From positions 1 through 53,063 of the forward strand of contig QMIW01000020.1 of the NCBI GenBank assembly GCA_024434165.1: a DNA stretch of 53,063 nucleotides, written 5' to 3'. Within the stretch, counting starts at the first letter, position 1; each line of letters starts with the position of its first letter. Position numbers and translations under genes: made by a program. The DNA comes from Chloroflexota bacterium. GTDB taxonomy: Bacteria > Chloroflexota > Anaerolineae > Anaerolineales > Villigracilaceae. The notes below the pieces were generated by a model, which did no database searches, was not told where the DNA came from, and was given only the letters and a program-made list of their open reading frames with translations. Of this stretch, positions 14,642-23,095 are shown one piece after another.

Positions 14642-16588
14642 TTACGAACGTAACCTGCCCGCCTCAGTCACCAAATGGCAGCTTGCCGCGTGCCCGTCCA
14701 TGCCGATGCTGTGAAGTTCCGGCTGTTCGCTCCGGCAGCGGTCGAAAACGGCGGGACAGCGCGGCGCAAACCGGCAGCCGGGCGGCAGGGCATCCAGCCT
14801 GGGCGGGTAGCCGGGGATGGAGGATAGTTTCTTTTTCGGTTTGGTCAGGTCCGGGAAGGCTTTGAGCAGTTCCTGGGTGTAGGGGTGGCGCGGATTGTTG
14901 TAGATGACGTCCACAGCGGCGTATTCGGCGGTCACACCGCTGTACATCACCAGCACTTTGTCGCACATTTCGGCGACCACGCCGAGGTCATGCGTGACAA
15001 AAATGACCGCCAGCCCCAGTCTTTTCCGCAGGTTGTCGAGCAGTTCCAGGATCTGCGCCTGAATCATCACGTCCAGCGCGGTAGTCGGCTCGTCCGCAAT
15101 GATGACCTGCGGGTTACACGCCAGCGCCATGGCAATCATCGCACGCTGGCGCATCCCGCCGGAGTATTGGTGCGGGAAGTGGTCGCGGTGGTCGGCGGCG
15201 ATGCCCACGAGGTCGAGCAGTTCGGTCACGCGCGCGGTGATGTTCTCCTTCGGAAAACCGGTCACGTGCGTGGCGATGGCTTCTGCGATCTGGTCGCCCA
15301 CCGTCCGTACGGGGTTGAGCGCGTTCATCGCACCCTGAAAGACAATCGAAATCCCGCTCCAGCGCACCTTGTTGAGTTCGTCATCGCCGAGCGAAGTCAG
15401 GTCCTGACCCTTGAAGTACACCCGTCCATTCACGATCTGACCGGCGGCGGGCAGGAGGCGCAGCAAAGCGAGCATGAGGGTGGTCTTGCCGCACCCGCTC
15501 TCTCCCACCAGCCCAAGCAGTTCGCCCTCCTTCAACGTGAAACTGACGTTCTCCACGGCGCGCGCGGGCGGTTTCCCTTCGCCAACATAGTTAACGGAAA
15601 GGTTTTGGACTTCAAGCAGTACATCTTTTTGGATGGGCTGCGCCGCCGCCTCATCCCGGACTGCGGGCTTACCCGGCACCAGATGGTGGGTATCCAGCCG
15701 CGGGTTGAGAACCTGCTCCAGTCCCTGCCCAAGCAGGGTCAATGACAGCACCACCCAGACGATCCCGAACCCCGGCGCGACCAGCGCCCACCACGCCCCC
15801 GTGGACATGGCTCCGCGCCCGAAGGCGTAGTTGAGCATCTGCCCCCAGGAGAGAGTCGTCGGGTCGCCAAGACCGATGAACGACAGCGCGCTCTCGTTCA
15901 AAATCGCCAGCGAGATGACCAGCACCGCCTGCACCACAAGGATGGGCATCACCAGCGGCAGGATGTGGCGCGAGACGATGTGTCCCTTGCCTGCGCCAAT
16001 GGCGCGCGCGCGCAGGACGAACTTGCGCGATTTCACCGCCAGAGTCTGCGAGCGGACGACGCGCGCGGTGGTCGTCCAGCCGAGCAAGCCGATGACGAAG
16101 ATGATGTTGAGCAGGGAGGGCTTGGTCAGCGCAACGATGACGACCATCAACGGCAGGTCGGGGATGACGAGCATGATGTCGGTGAAGCGCATCAGGAAGG
16201 TCTCCCAACGCCCGCCGAAGAATCCCGCCACGAGACCGAACAGTCCGCCGATGAAAATCGAAATGAACGCGGCGAAAAAACCAACGGTCAGCGAGACACG
16301 CGCGCCGTACACGAAGTTGGAGAAGACGTCCTGCCCGGCGTCGTCGGTCCCGAACCAGTGAGCGGCGCTGGGCGGCTGGTAAATATCGCTGATGGTCGTG
16401 CCCGCCGCAGACGATTGGTCATACGGCGCGATCAGCGGCGCGAAGACCGCCACCAGGACGATAAGCAGGAGCATTCCCAGACCGATGATCCCGCCGCGAT
16501 TCTTTTTGAAGACCCGCCAAAATCCCGTGAGGCGCGCCGATAACTGGCTGGTTGGTTCAGAAGTTTGCAACGATGTTTGCATGGTCAC
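14642..16588 (-). CDS. Fused peptide ABC permease and ATPase (DppC-DppD)
   Basis: One 648-residue chain holds two subunits. Residues 1-300 are a DppC-type permease with six membrane segments and the EAA loop region (RARAIGAGKGHIVSRHILP). After a linker, residues 325-648 are a DppD-type ATPase with Walker A GESGCGKTT, Q-loop FQGAMNALNP, signature YSGGMRQR, Walker B VIIADEPTTALD, H-loop VTHDLG and the C-terminal GCRFAPRCP Cys motif. A GTG at 16588 overlaps the stop of the upstream permease; an ATG two codons on (16582) is an alternative. Such fusions are known but uncommon and force 1:1 permease-ATPase pairing. Confidence 0.92.
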   Translation of the reverse strand: MTMQTSLQTSEPTSQLSARLTGFWRVFKKNRGGIIGLGMLLLIVLVAVFAPLIAPYDQSSAAGTTISDIYQPPSAAHWFGTDDAGQDVFSNFVYGARVSLTVGFFAAFISIFIGGLFGLVAGFFGGRWETFLMRFTDIMLVIPDLPLMVVIVALTKPSLLNIIFVIGLLGWTTTARVVRSQTLAVKSRKFVLRARAIGAGKGHIVSRHILPLVMPILVVQAVLVISLAILNESALSFIGLGDPTTLSWGQMLNYAFGRGAMSTGAWWALVAPGFGIVWVVLSLTLLGQGLEQVLNPRLDTHHLVPGKPAVRDEAAAQPIQKDVLLEVQNLSVNYVGEGKPPARAVENVSFTLKEGELLGLVGESGCGKTTLMLALLRLLPAAGQIVNGRVYFKGQDLTSLGDDELNKVRWSGISIVFQGAMNALNPVRTVGDQIAEAIATHVTGFPKENITARVTELLDLVGIAADHRDHFPHQYSGGMRQRAMIAMALACNPQVIIADEPTTALDVMIQAQILELLDNLRKRLGLAVIFVTHDLGVVAEMCDKVLVMYSGVTAEYAAVDVIYNNPRHPYTQELLKAFPDLTKPKKKLSSIPGYPPRLDALPPGCRFAPRCPAVFDRCRSEQPELHSIGMDGHAASCHLVTEAGRLRS

Positions 16589-17622
16589 TCCACCTGCACG
16601 CGCGGGTCGAGCCAGGTATAGGTCAGGTCAGCCAGCAGGTTCGCCGTGATGACCGCCACAGCGATCAACAGGAACGCGCCCTGCAAGATCGGGTAATCCC
16701 TGCGCACCACGGATTCATAGATGGCGCTTCCCAACCCGGGCCAGGAAAAGACCGCTTCGATTTGAATCGCGCCCGCCACCGTGAAGCCGAGGTTGATGGC
16801 GATCACCGTGACCAGCGGGAGCATTGCGTTCTTGAGCGCATGGTCCTTCAAGATCTGGAACATGCTCAAGCCCTTCGCCTTGGCGGTCAGGATGTAATCC
16901 TCGGAGAGCACATCCATCAGGCTGGAGCGCATGATGAGGGTGTATTCGCCCATATAAACGATGGTATAGGTCAGCGTCGGCAGAAACATGTGCCAGAGAA
17001 TGTCGCCCCATTGCTGAAACAAAGGCATCGAACTCATCCCCGGGGTGGCTTTCCCCGCCAGCGGGAAGCCGTTTGCACTGCCCCAAAACAGGAGGATGAT
17101 CCCCAGCCAGAAGGTTGGCAGACTCCACGCGAACAGGCTGACGGCAATTGCGCCGTAATCCACCGCGGTGCGCGCCTTCCATGCGGCAAAGACGCCCAGC
17201 ACAACGCCGATCAGAATCGAGAGAATCTGCCCCGCCCCGATCAGCAGAATCGTGTTCCACAAGCGTTCGGAGAGGATCTCCCCCACCGGGCGGTTGGTGT
17301 GATAACTGATGCCCAATTCCCCTTTCAGCAGATTGCCAACATAAATGAAGAATTGCGTGTCCAACGGGTTGATACCGCAGTTTCCGACCCTGACGGGGTT
17401 CAGCGACTCGAAGCAGTTGATGACCGGCTTATCGAGCCCGAAACGGGCTTGAAGCATCTCGACCGCTTCTTTTTTCAGGCGCGGGTCGCGTATCCCCGCC
17501 CGTGCCGGGTCGCCCGGCAGGACGCGAAACAAAAAGAAGTTGAGGATAATGACAAATAGAATCGTGAAAACAGACCAGGCTGTTTTCGAAAGGATTGCAC
17601 GGGTTCGGTTCAAGGGATTCAC
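16585..17622 (-). CDS. dppB: Peptide ABC transporter permease (DppB/OppB type)
   Basis: Six-helix permease with the usual N-terminal segment (FFLFRVLPGDPAR) and EAA loop (AKAKGLSMFQILKDHALKNA). It partners the fused DppC-DppD gene that overlaps its 3' end by four bases. The start is GTG at 17622; the region upstream is taken up by a strong hairpin that separates it from the solute-binding protein gene. Confidence 0.92.
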   Translation of the reverse strand: MNPLNRTRAILSKTAWSVFTILFVIILNFFLFRVLPGDPARAGIRDPRLKKEAVEMLQARFGLDKPVINCFESLNPVRVGNCGINPLDTQFFIYVGNLLKGELGISYHTNRPVGEILSERLWNTILLIGAGQILSILIGVVLGVFAAWKARTAVDYGAIAVSLFAWSLPTFWLGIILLFWGSANGFPLAGKATPGMSSMPLFQQWGDILWHMFLPTLTYTIVYMGEYTLIMRSSLMDVLSEDYILTAKAKGLSMFQILKDHALKNAMLPLVTVIAINLGFTVAGAIQIEAVFSWPGLGSAIYESVVRRDYPILQGAFLLIAVAVITANLLADLTYTWLDPRVQVE

Positions 17623-17647
17623 CCTGTAGGAAGTGCGCGGGCATGGT

Positions 17648-17683
17648 ACCCGCCCCGGGGAACTTTGACTCCCCGGGGCGGGT
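17648..17683. promoter_or_regulatory. Intercistronic hairpin between dppA and dppB
   Basis: ACCCGCCCCGGGGA (17648-17661) and its perfect complement TCCCCGGGGCGGGT (17670-17683): a 14-bp stem with an eight-base loop. No T-run follows on the minus strand, so it is not a normal terminator. In transporter operons such stems protect the 3' end of the binding-protein mRNA and allow it to be made in excess. Confidence 0.75.
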
Positions 17684-17701
17684 GAAAAATTCGGTTCTTA
17701 C

Positions 17702-19396
17702 TTACTTGACCGGTTCGATTCTGACAAGCGACGTCACGTCGGAGAGTTCGACCTTTGCCTGGTCGGTGATCCAGCCGGTGAAGCGGTCGCTGCGATATGC
17801 CTGCACGTTCGCATCGTAGAACGGGATGATGTACACCACATCGTCGTGGACGATCTTCTGCATCTCCCAAACGATGCCTTTGCGCGCCTCAAAGTCCAGT
17901 TCCACCTGCTGTTGGGCGTAGAGTTCATCGTACGCCGGGTTGGAATAGCCGGTTTCACTGGAGCCGGTGGGAATGGCTTCGGTGGTGTACACGTAGAGCA
18001 GCGCGCTCGGGTCCGGGTCGGATGCCCAGCCCCAGATCATGATATCGAAATCGAAGGCAGGACAGCACTGCGCCGTCAGCGCGTCGGGGTCAACCGCCTG
18101 CGGTTCGAGCGTCACACCGATCTCTGCCCACATCTCGCTGAGCAGTTCCGCCATGCGCGGCGCGTTGATGCTGTCGCTGGGCCAGTTGAGGCGGAACGTG
18201 AGCGGGCGCGAGCCATCCGGCATTTCGCGGACGCCGTCGCCGTCTGTGTCTGCGTACCCGGCGTCGTCAAGGATTTGATTGGCTTTGGCAGCGTCGAATT
18301 CGTAATCCTGAAGCGAGCTGTTATACCAAACACCAAGACCGTCGGGAATCAGGGTCAGACCGGGGCTGCCAAGACCAAGCAGAATCACATCAATCAGTTT
18401 CTGCTTGTCGGTGGCGTGCGCCATCGCAAGGCGGACGTTTCGATCCCGCAGGGCGGGATGACCGGAACAAATGCCGCCTTCGGTCGGGCAGTTTTCGGGG
18501 TCCACCTGGTTGAAGATGATGTCCGTCACGCCAGGGGCAAGCGGGGCGCCCACAACCAGTTCGATATTTTCCTCCGCGTCCAGGGATTCCGCCGCGGTGT
18601 TCGGCATCTCCGTGATCATATCCACCTGACCGGTCTTGATCGCCTGCACCAGCGCATCCTGGTTTTCAAAGGTCTGGAAGACCACCCCGTCCACCTTGGG
18701 CGGCGTGGCAAAATGATCCTTGTTCGCCGTCAGGCGCACGAATTCGCTCTGCACATATTCCGCCATCTTGAAGGGACCGGAACCGATCATCTCGAAGTTC
18801 TCGTATTCGAGTTTATCCACATTTTCCCAAATATGCTTTGGGAGAATGTACAGGAACACCAACTGGCTTTCGATGTTCGGGATCGGCTCGGTCAGCGTCA
18901 GAACGACTTCGTTGTTTTCCGTCGCCACGATGGTATCGAAATAGGGTGTGTAATATCCGTTCAGGTAGGGATACTCCGGCGTGTCCTTGTACAGGTTGTA
19001 GGTCCAGGCGATGTCTTCGGCGGTCAACGGCTGACCGTCATGCCATTTGAGTCCGTCGCGGATCTTGTACGTCCACACCAGGCCGTCGTCGGAGGTCGAA
19101 ACGCTTTCGGCGAGACTGAGCGTAAACGAACCGTCCAGATTCAACTCATACATGGAGTCGTACACCAGTTCGAAGATGGTATACGCCTCCACCAGGATTG
19201 CCATACCCGGGTTGAGCGTGTCGGGGCTGCCCGCCCAGCCGATGCGCACGGTAGTACGATCCTCTGGCGCACCGGGGGACGCCTCCCCTTCCTCCCCTGC
19301 GTTTTCATTTCCGGTGGTTCCACCGGCGGCGCCTCCACCACATGCAGATAGTATTAGCACCACAAGAACCAGAACGTACAATGCTTTCATTTTCAT
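17702..19396 (-). CDS. dppA: Family 5 solute-binding lipoprotein (DppA/OppA type)
   Basis: Secreted binding protein of the peptide transporter. A signal peptide ends in a lipobox LSAC, followed by a Gly-rich linker (CGGGAAGGTTGN) and an SBP-family-5 body (TVRIGWAGSPDTLNP, WTYKIRDGLKWHDGQPLTA, IEAVKTGQ-like VQAIKTGQVD). The ligand is not deducible. The ATG at 19396 follows GAGGAG. It is first in the operon, divergent from the creatininase gene, and is followed by the stable hairpin at 17648-17683. Confidence 0.94.
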   Translation of the reverse strand: MKMKALYVLVLVVLILSACGGGAAGGTTGNENAGEEGEASPGAPEDRTTVRIGWAGSPDTLNPGMAILVEAYTIFELVYDSMYELNLDGSFTLSLAESVSTSDDGLVWTYKIRDGLKWHDGQPLTAEDIAWTYNLYKDTPEYPYLNGYYTPYFDTIVATENNEVVLTLTEPIPNIESQLVFLYILPKHIWENVDKLEYENFEMIGSGPFKMAEYVQSEFVRLTANKDHFATPPKVDGVVFQTFENQDALVQAIKTGQVDMITEMPNTAAESLDAEENIELVVGAPLAPGVTDIIFNQVDPENCPTEGGICSGHPALRDRNVRLAMAHATDKQKLIDVILLGLGSPGLTLIPDGLGVWYNSSLQDYEFDAAKANQILDDAGYADTDGDGVREMPDGSRPLTFRLNWPSDSINAPRMAELLSEMWAEIGVTLEPQAVDPDALTAQCCPAFDFDIMIWGWASDPDPSALLYVYTTEAIPTGSSETGYSNPAYDELYAQQQVELDFEARKGIVWEMQKIVHDDVVYIIPFYDANVQAYRSDRFTGWITDQAKVELSDVTSLVRIEPVK

Positions 19397-19434
19397 AGTT
19401 TCTCCTCTCGTCTCACAAACAGGCATTTAAAACA

Positions 19435-19478
19435 ATATGCGCCGCGACAGATTAGTTCCAATCTGCCGCGGCGCATAT
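19435..19478. repeat. 44-bp palindrome upstream of dppA
   Basis: ATATGCGCCGCG and CGCGGCGCATAT at the ends with an inner CAGATT / AATCTG pair around a six-base loop. In the dppA 5' untranslated region it would form a long hairpin about 40 bases before the start codon. No good T-run follows on either strand. It could be a regulatory hairpin or a mobile palindrome; the sequence does not decide. Confidence 0.65.
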
Positions 19479-19509
19479 TTCAGGTCGGACGGTACGGGAA
19501 CTCATTGCT

Positions 19510-19538
19510 GTAAAAATTTTACTGTATATTCTGAATAT
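19510..19538. promoter_or_regulatory. Paired odd palindromes in the dppA/creatininase divergent region
   Basis: GTAAAA-A-TTTTAC (19510-19522) and ATATTC-T-GAATAT (19526-19538) are adjacent perfect odd palindromes, three bases apart. They are AT-rich and lie in the shared promoter region of two divergent genes, so they are candidate operators or promoter elements. No regulator is identified. Confidence 0.4.
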
Positions 19539-19639
19539 GGGAAAGTGGAAAGGTTGGTAAAATCGGACATCGGGTATGGATGGTTTGCTTCTTTGTGTTT
19601 GTGCGAGATGAGATTTGAAAATGATGAAGAGGTAATAAA

Positions 19640-20824
19640 TTGGCTACACGCAAATCTGATTTATTCAACTACGATGATCTGACCTGGGATGCAGTTGCGG
19701 CGCTTCCGCGCGATGTTCCGCTCGTCCTGCCGCTCGGCTCAGGCTATGACTTTGACCTGCTTGCCGACCAATTGAGTCACCCCACCCGAATCGGAATCCT
19801 GCCATCCTTTCCATTTGGCTGGCGCGGCAGCGGACTGGAAATTCCAGAGGCGGCGTTTTTCCCTTACGTCTTGAACCTGCTCGACAGCCTGCGAGACGAT
19901 GGTTTCACCCGCGTGTACTGCCTCGCACCGCAAGGCTTTGACCCGCAGGGGCAATTTACGGCGCAGGCATCGCTGTCTATTTTGCGGCAGCCTCACCCGT
20001 CCCAGTATGAGGCGAATCCATTCCTGCCGCCGGATGGCGAACGCGGAAAAGTAATCCTTTTTCCAATCGGTCATACGGAGCAGCACGGCTATCACCTCCC
20101 CCTTTCCGTTGACACCATCATCATTGATGCAATTGCAAAGGGTACGTTTGCCAAATTGCCTACACGCAGTTTTGCGATGCCGGTCATGCCATACGGCGTC
20201 AGCACACACCGCGCTTCCTTTGCGGCGACGATGAATGCCGGCGGACGGGCATTCGAGGATTTCTGGCTGGCGGTGATTGACGTTCTTGCGGCGCGGGGCT
20301 TCGACCGGTTCTATTTGATGAGCGGTCACGGCGGGAATTCTTCGTTCCTGGTGAATATCGTCAAGTACGCGGGCGAACGTCACCGCCGGATTTTCTGCGC
20401 CACGGCATACCTTCACACCTCCGGCAGGATCGGCGCGGAAGCGCTGGATAAACACCGCACAAGCAAAATCGGCGGGATGGGTCACGCGGGGGAATTGGAA
20501 ACTTCCTACCTGCTTCACCTGCGCCCCGACCTGTGCAAAATGGAGCGCGTTGTGGACGAGACGGATTTCGTCGCCACGCCGGACTATTACATGGATTGGA
20601 TCGAGGGCGGGGCTTTGGCGGCAAATCCGCCCTGGGATGACGACACCGCCACCGGCGCGTATGGAGCGGGAAGTCACGCGACGGCAGAAAAGGGACGCTT
20701 ATGGCTGGAGGCTGCCATCCAGGAAAAAGCCGACCATGTCGAACAAATCCATGAACAACACGAACGGCGCGAGAAAAGACGGAATGAAGGGTATGGATTG
20801 TGGGGTAAATTCAAGCCGGGATAA
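19640..20824 (+). CDS. Creatininase-family amidohydrolase with extra N-terminal domain
   Basis: The C-terminal half (about residues 130-360) is a creatininase-type metal hydrolase: PIGHTEQHGYHLPLSVDT, SGHGGNSS and GHAGELETS carry the expected Glu, His, Asp and Glu ligands. The N-terminal 120 residues (LTWDAVAALPRDVPLVLPLG) look like a worn-down copy of the start of the same fold without its metal residues. Known substrates of the family are creatinine, formamides and mycofactocin or riboflavin precursors; which applies here is open. The start is TTG at 19640, chosen because AGAGGT lies six bases before it and it begins the only well-placed frame. Confidence 0.85.
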   Translation: MATRKSDLFNYDDLTWDAVAALPRDVPLVLPLGSGYDFDLLADQLSHPTRIGILPSFPFGWRGSGLEIPEAAFFPYVLNLLDSLRDDGFTRVYCLAPQGFDPQGQFTAQASLSILRQPHPSQYEANPFLPPDGERGKVILFPIGHTEQHGYHLPLSVDTIIIDAIAKGTFAKLPTRSFAMPVMPYGVSTHRASFAATMNAGGRAFEDFWLAVIDVLAARGFDRFYLMSGHGGNSSFLVNIVKYAGERHRRIFCATAYLHTSGRIGAEALDKHRTSKIGGMGHAGELETSYLLHLRPDLCKMERVVDETDFVATPDYYMDWIEGGALAANPPWDDDTATGAYGAGSHATAEKGRLWLEAAIQEKADHVEQIHEQHERREKRRNEGYGLWGKFKPG

Positions 20825-20826
20825 CG

Positions 20827-21540
20827 CTATTCGACGACGACAAACTGGTAATTGATCCCGCAGAAGGTGCGCCTGCCGACCATCAGCGTAAAAATGGTCT
20901 GGAATGTGCCGGGTTGTCTCGGCGCATAGAACGAAGCGCTGACAGTTGCTTTTGCGCCGGTGGGGACGTTCACCGTAAAGTCCTGTATTTTCGTCCCTTC
21001 GTGCCGGTAACCGCCCTTGTAAACGAAATCCACGCCGTTGACCGTCCACGTTTTTGTGCCGGTGTTCATCAGCGTCCAATAAACAGTAAATCTCGACTTA
21101 ACTTTGAACTCGGCGTTTCTCGGCGGGAAGACCCCCACCTGCGAGCAGGTCCATTCCTTGCCGGTAAAGACAGGACGTTTCCTTTTTCCATCCTCCTCTT
21201 CCTCCTCGTCGGATGAGCCGCCGGTTTGCCCGCCGCTCTCGACCGTGAAAAACCCAACCGGTGTTTCGGATGGAATCGGCGTACTTGTGTAGAGGCGATA
21301 GATGAACGTCACCGTAGGAGACGGCGTGATGGAGGGAGTGCGGGTCGGCGGCGGGGTAAAGGTCGAAGTCGGAAGAACAGCCGCGGTCTGAGTCTGAGCC
21401 GCGTCCGCCGTCTGGGCGATGGCGGTTTCAAGCAAGCCGGGAGGCTGGGTGGGCAGGGGCGCGGCAGGCGGGGCAAATCCCGGAACCGAACACGCCAGCC
21501 CAAACAGTAAAACCAGCGGAAAAACGAGTCTTTTCTTCAA
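20827..21540 (-). CDS. Lipoprotein with NBR1-like Ig domain
   Basis: Signal peptide with lipobox LACS near residue 17, then a Pro/Thr-rich linker, an acidic DEEEEEDGK patch and a C-terminal Ig-like domain (about residues 130-237) of the NBR1 type: TVYWTLMNTGTKTWT, APRQPGTFQTIFTLM. This domain is frequent at the surface of Anaerolineae; its ligand is unknown. A TTG start at 21540 is chosen, five bases after GGAG, because it opens directly onto the signal peptide (LKKRLVFPLVLLF). It converges with the creatininase gene, two bases apart. Confidence 0.8.
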   Translation of the reverse strand: MKKRLVFPLVLLFGLACSVPGFAPPAAPLPTQPPGLLETAIAQTADAAQTQTAAVLPTSTFTPPPTRTPSITPSPTVTFIYRLYTSTPIPSETPVGFFTVESGGQTGGSSDEEEEEDGKRKRPVFTGKEWTCSQVGVFPPRNAEFKVKSRFTVYWTLMNTGTKTWTVNGVDFVYKGGYRHEGTKIQDFTVNVPTGAKATVSASFYAPRQPGTFQTIFTLMVGRRTFCGINYQFVVVE

Positions 21541-21577
21541 GAGCGCTCCATCAAACCGTTTATGAGTATAACATGCG

Positions 21578-22999
21578 TCAAACGGAGAACTTCCGGCGGA
21601 TAAACTCCTCCCCCCTTGCAATAAAGTCAGGATAATCCTCCGGCGTGGGGGCGGACGCCATGAGGTCCTGCGTTTTTTGGCGCAGCACCTGGCGCGCGGC
21701 AGGCTGACCGGCTTCGATCCACTTCTCCATGCTGTACCGCGGGTACACGCCGCTGACGTAATACCCGGTTTTGTAATTCTTCAGCGTGGAAGGCTGGTTG
21801 AGGAAACTTTTGCCCGGTCCGACTTTGGCGATCTCATCCACCGCCGAGTTGACATCATCCAATTGAAAACCGTTGTGGATGCGTAATGCCTGGTCAATGA
21901 TCTCGTGCACATGGACGAAGGTGGTCGGCGAGATGGACTTGGAGCCGAGGGAATCTCCAATGAACGGAGCCAGGTGTCCATGTGAGAGAAGAAGCGCAAG
22001 GGTGTTCATCCAGTACGTGTCCGCGGCGATCAAATCCATGCCCCAGCCGGTGCCGGAGCCGGAGGTCGAACAGTGCGGGACGCCGTAATATTTCATCATC
22101 TCGGAGCAGGCGACGCTGATGAGGATGCTTTGCGGGTCGTAGAAGTTGAGCATGGTGCGCATGTCGAAATAAACCGGCAGCATGCCAAGCAGAATCTGCG
22201 CGCCCTTCTTGATGGTCTGACTGATGACCAGCCCGGCAAGCAGTTCCGCCATGAGCAGCGTGAGTGTGCCCGCCGGGGTGAGCGGCGTGGACGCGCCCGC
22301 CATGCTGTAATTGGAAAAGATGACCGGCAGTCCGCGCTCGATGGCGACTTTCATTTTATCCACCGTCCCGGCGTTCATCACCAGCGGGCTGACCGGATTG
22401 AAGTAGGGAATGACAAAAGGCTTATCCCCCAACTCCCTGCCGTGAAGCGTCTCGAACATATCCAGCACGTCGGGGAATTTATTTTCATCCGAGACGAGCA
22501 GGACGAGCGGTTTGACGGTGTTGGCAATGTGCTCCAGCGAGCCGTACATATCGCCCAGTTCTTCGGGGACATCGCGCACGATGCCGACGGTGGAGATTAC
22601 ATCATAATGCTTGAGCAGCGAGCCGAGCCGCACCAGGTCACGAAAGTTTTCGCGTTTGAAAATATCCAGCGTTTCGTCAACGGGATTCTGATAGAACAAC
22701 GCCGTCACCCCCACCCCAAAGCGCAGGCGGTCTTCGCCCAATTTCAATTTGTGTTCGCCGCGCCGGTCGTAGACGTCAATGGTTTTCGGCGCGGATTTGA
22801 CCGCCTCTTCCACAACCTCAGCCGGGAATTTAATGATGCGGTCCTGGGATTTCAACTTCAATTTCAATTCGAGCATTTGCAGAATCGCGGGCGAATCCAC
22901 GCGCACGCCGGTTTGACCCAGCACCTTCAATACATTTTGATGCGCTTCCCGAACCTGCTCTTCGGTCATTAAAGTTAATCGCGGGCGAACGTTGTTCAT
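21578..22999 (-). CDS. MttB-family (trimethylamine methyltransferase-like) protein, non-pyrrolysine
   Basis: Full-length TIM-barrel member of the MttB superfamily: N-terminal LMTEEQVREAHQNVLKVLGQ and a barrel with ALFYQNPVDE, NPVSPLVMNAGTVDKM and STSGSGTGWGMDL. No in-frame amber codon is present, so it is not a pyrrolysine enzyme. Characterised non-Pyl relatives (MtgB, MtpB, MtcB) move a methyl group from betaines or carnitine to a corrinoid protein. No corrinoid protein or activator is adjacent, so the acceptor must be encoded elsewhere. GAGGAG precedes the ATG. The MetV-MetF gene at 39098 may act in the same one-carbon pool. Confidence 0.9.
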   Translation of the reverse strand: MNNVRPRLTLMTEEQVREAHQNVLKVLGQTGVRVDSPAILQMLELKLKLKSQDRIIKFPAEVVEEAVKSAPKTIDVYDRRGEHKLKLGEDRLRFGVGVTALFYQNPVDETLDIFKRENFRDLVRLGSLLKHYDVISTVGIVRDVPEELGDMYGSLEHIANTVKPLVLLVSDENKFPDVLDMFETLHGRELGDKPFVIPYFNPVSPLVMNAGTVDKMKVAIERGLPVIFSNYSMAGASTPLTPAGTLTLLMAELLAGLVISQTIKKGAQILLGMLPVYFDMRTMLNFYDPQSILISVACSEMMKYYGVPHCSTSGSGTGWGMDLIAADTYWMNTLALLLSHGHLAPFIGDSLGSKSISPTTFVHVHEIIDQALRIHNGFQLDDVNSAVDEIAKVGPGKSFLNQPSTLKNYKTGYYVSGVYPRYSMEKWIEAGQPAARQVLRQKTQDLMASAPTPEDYPDFIARGEEFIRRKFSV

Positions 23000-23037
23000 T
23001 TCAATTTTCTCCTCGCCCCCAATTTTATCCTACGCCT

Positions 23038-23090
23038 GACGATGGACCATGGACGGTAGATCATGATCCATCGTCCATGGTCTGCCGTCG
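23038..23090. repeat. Palindromic repeat between RIO kinase and MttB genes
   Basis: Arms GACCATGGACG (23045-23055) and CGTCCATGGTC (23072-23082) around a loop with ATGATC. It fills the short gap between the end of the RIO kinase gene and the Shine-Dalgarno of the MttB gene. It lacks a T-run, so it is a repeat rather than a terminator. Confidence 0.7.
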
Positions 23091-23095
23091 GGTGT

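Noticed and set aside
19435-19478. 44-bp palindrome as a terminator
   Set aside because: No T-run follows on either strand; it is listed as a palindrome only.
21578-22999. MttB homologue as a possible pyrrolysine enzyme
   Set aside because: No amber codon interrupts the frame, so it belongs to the non-pyrrolysine members.
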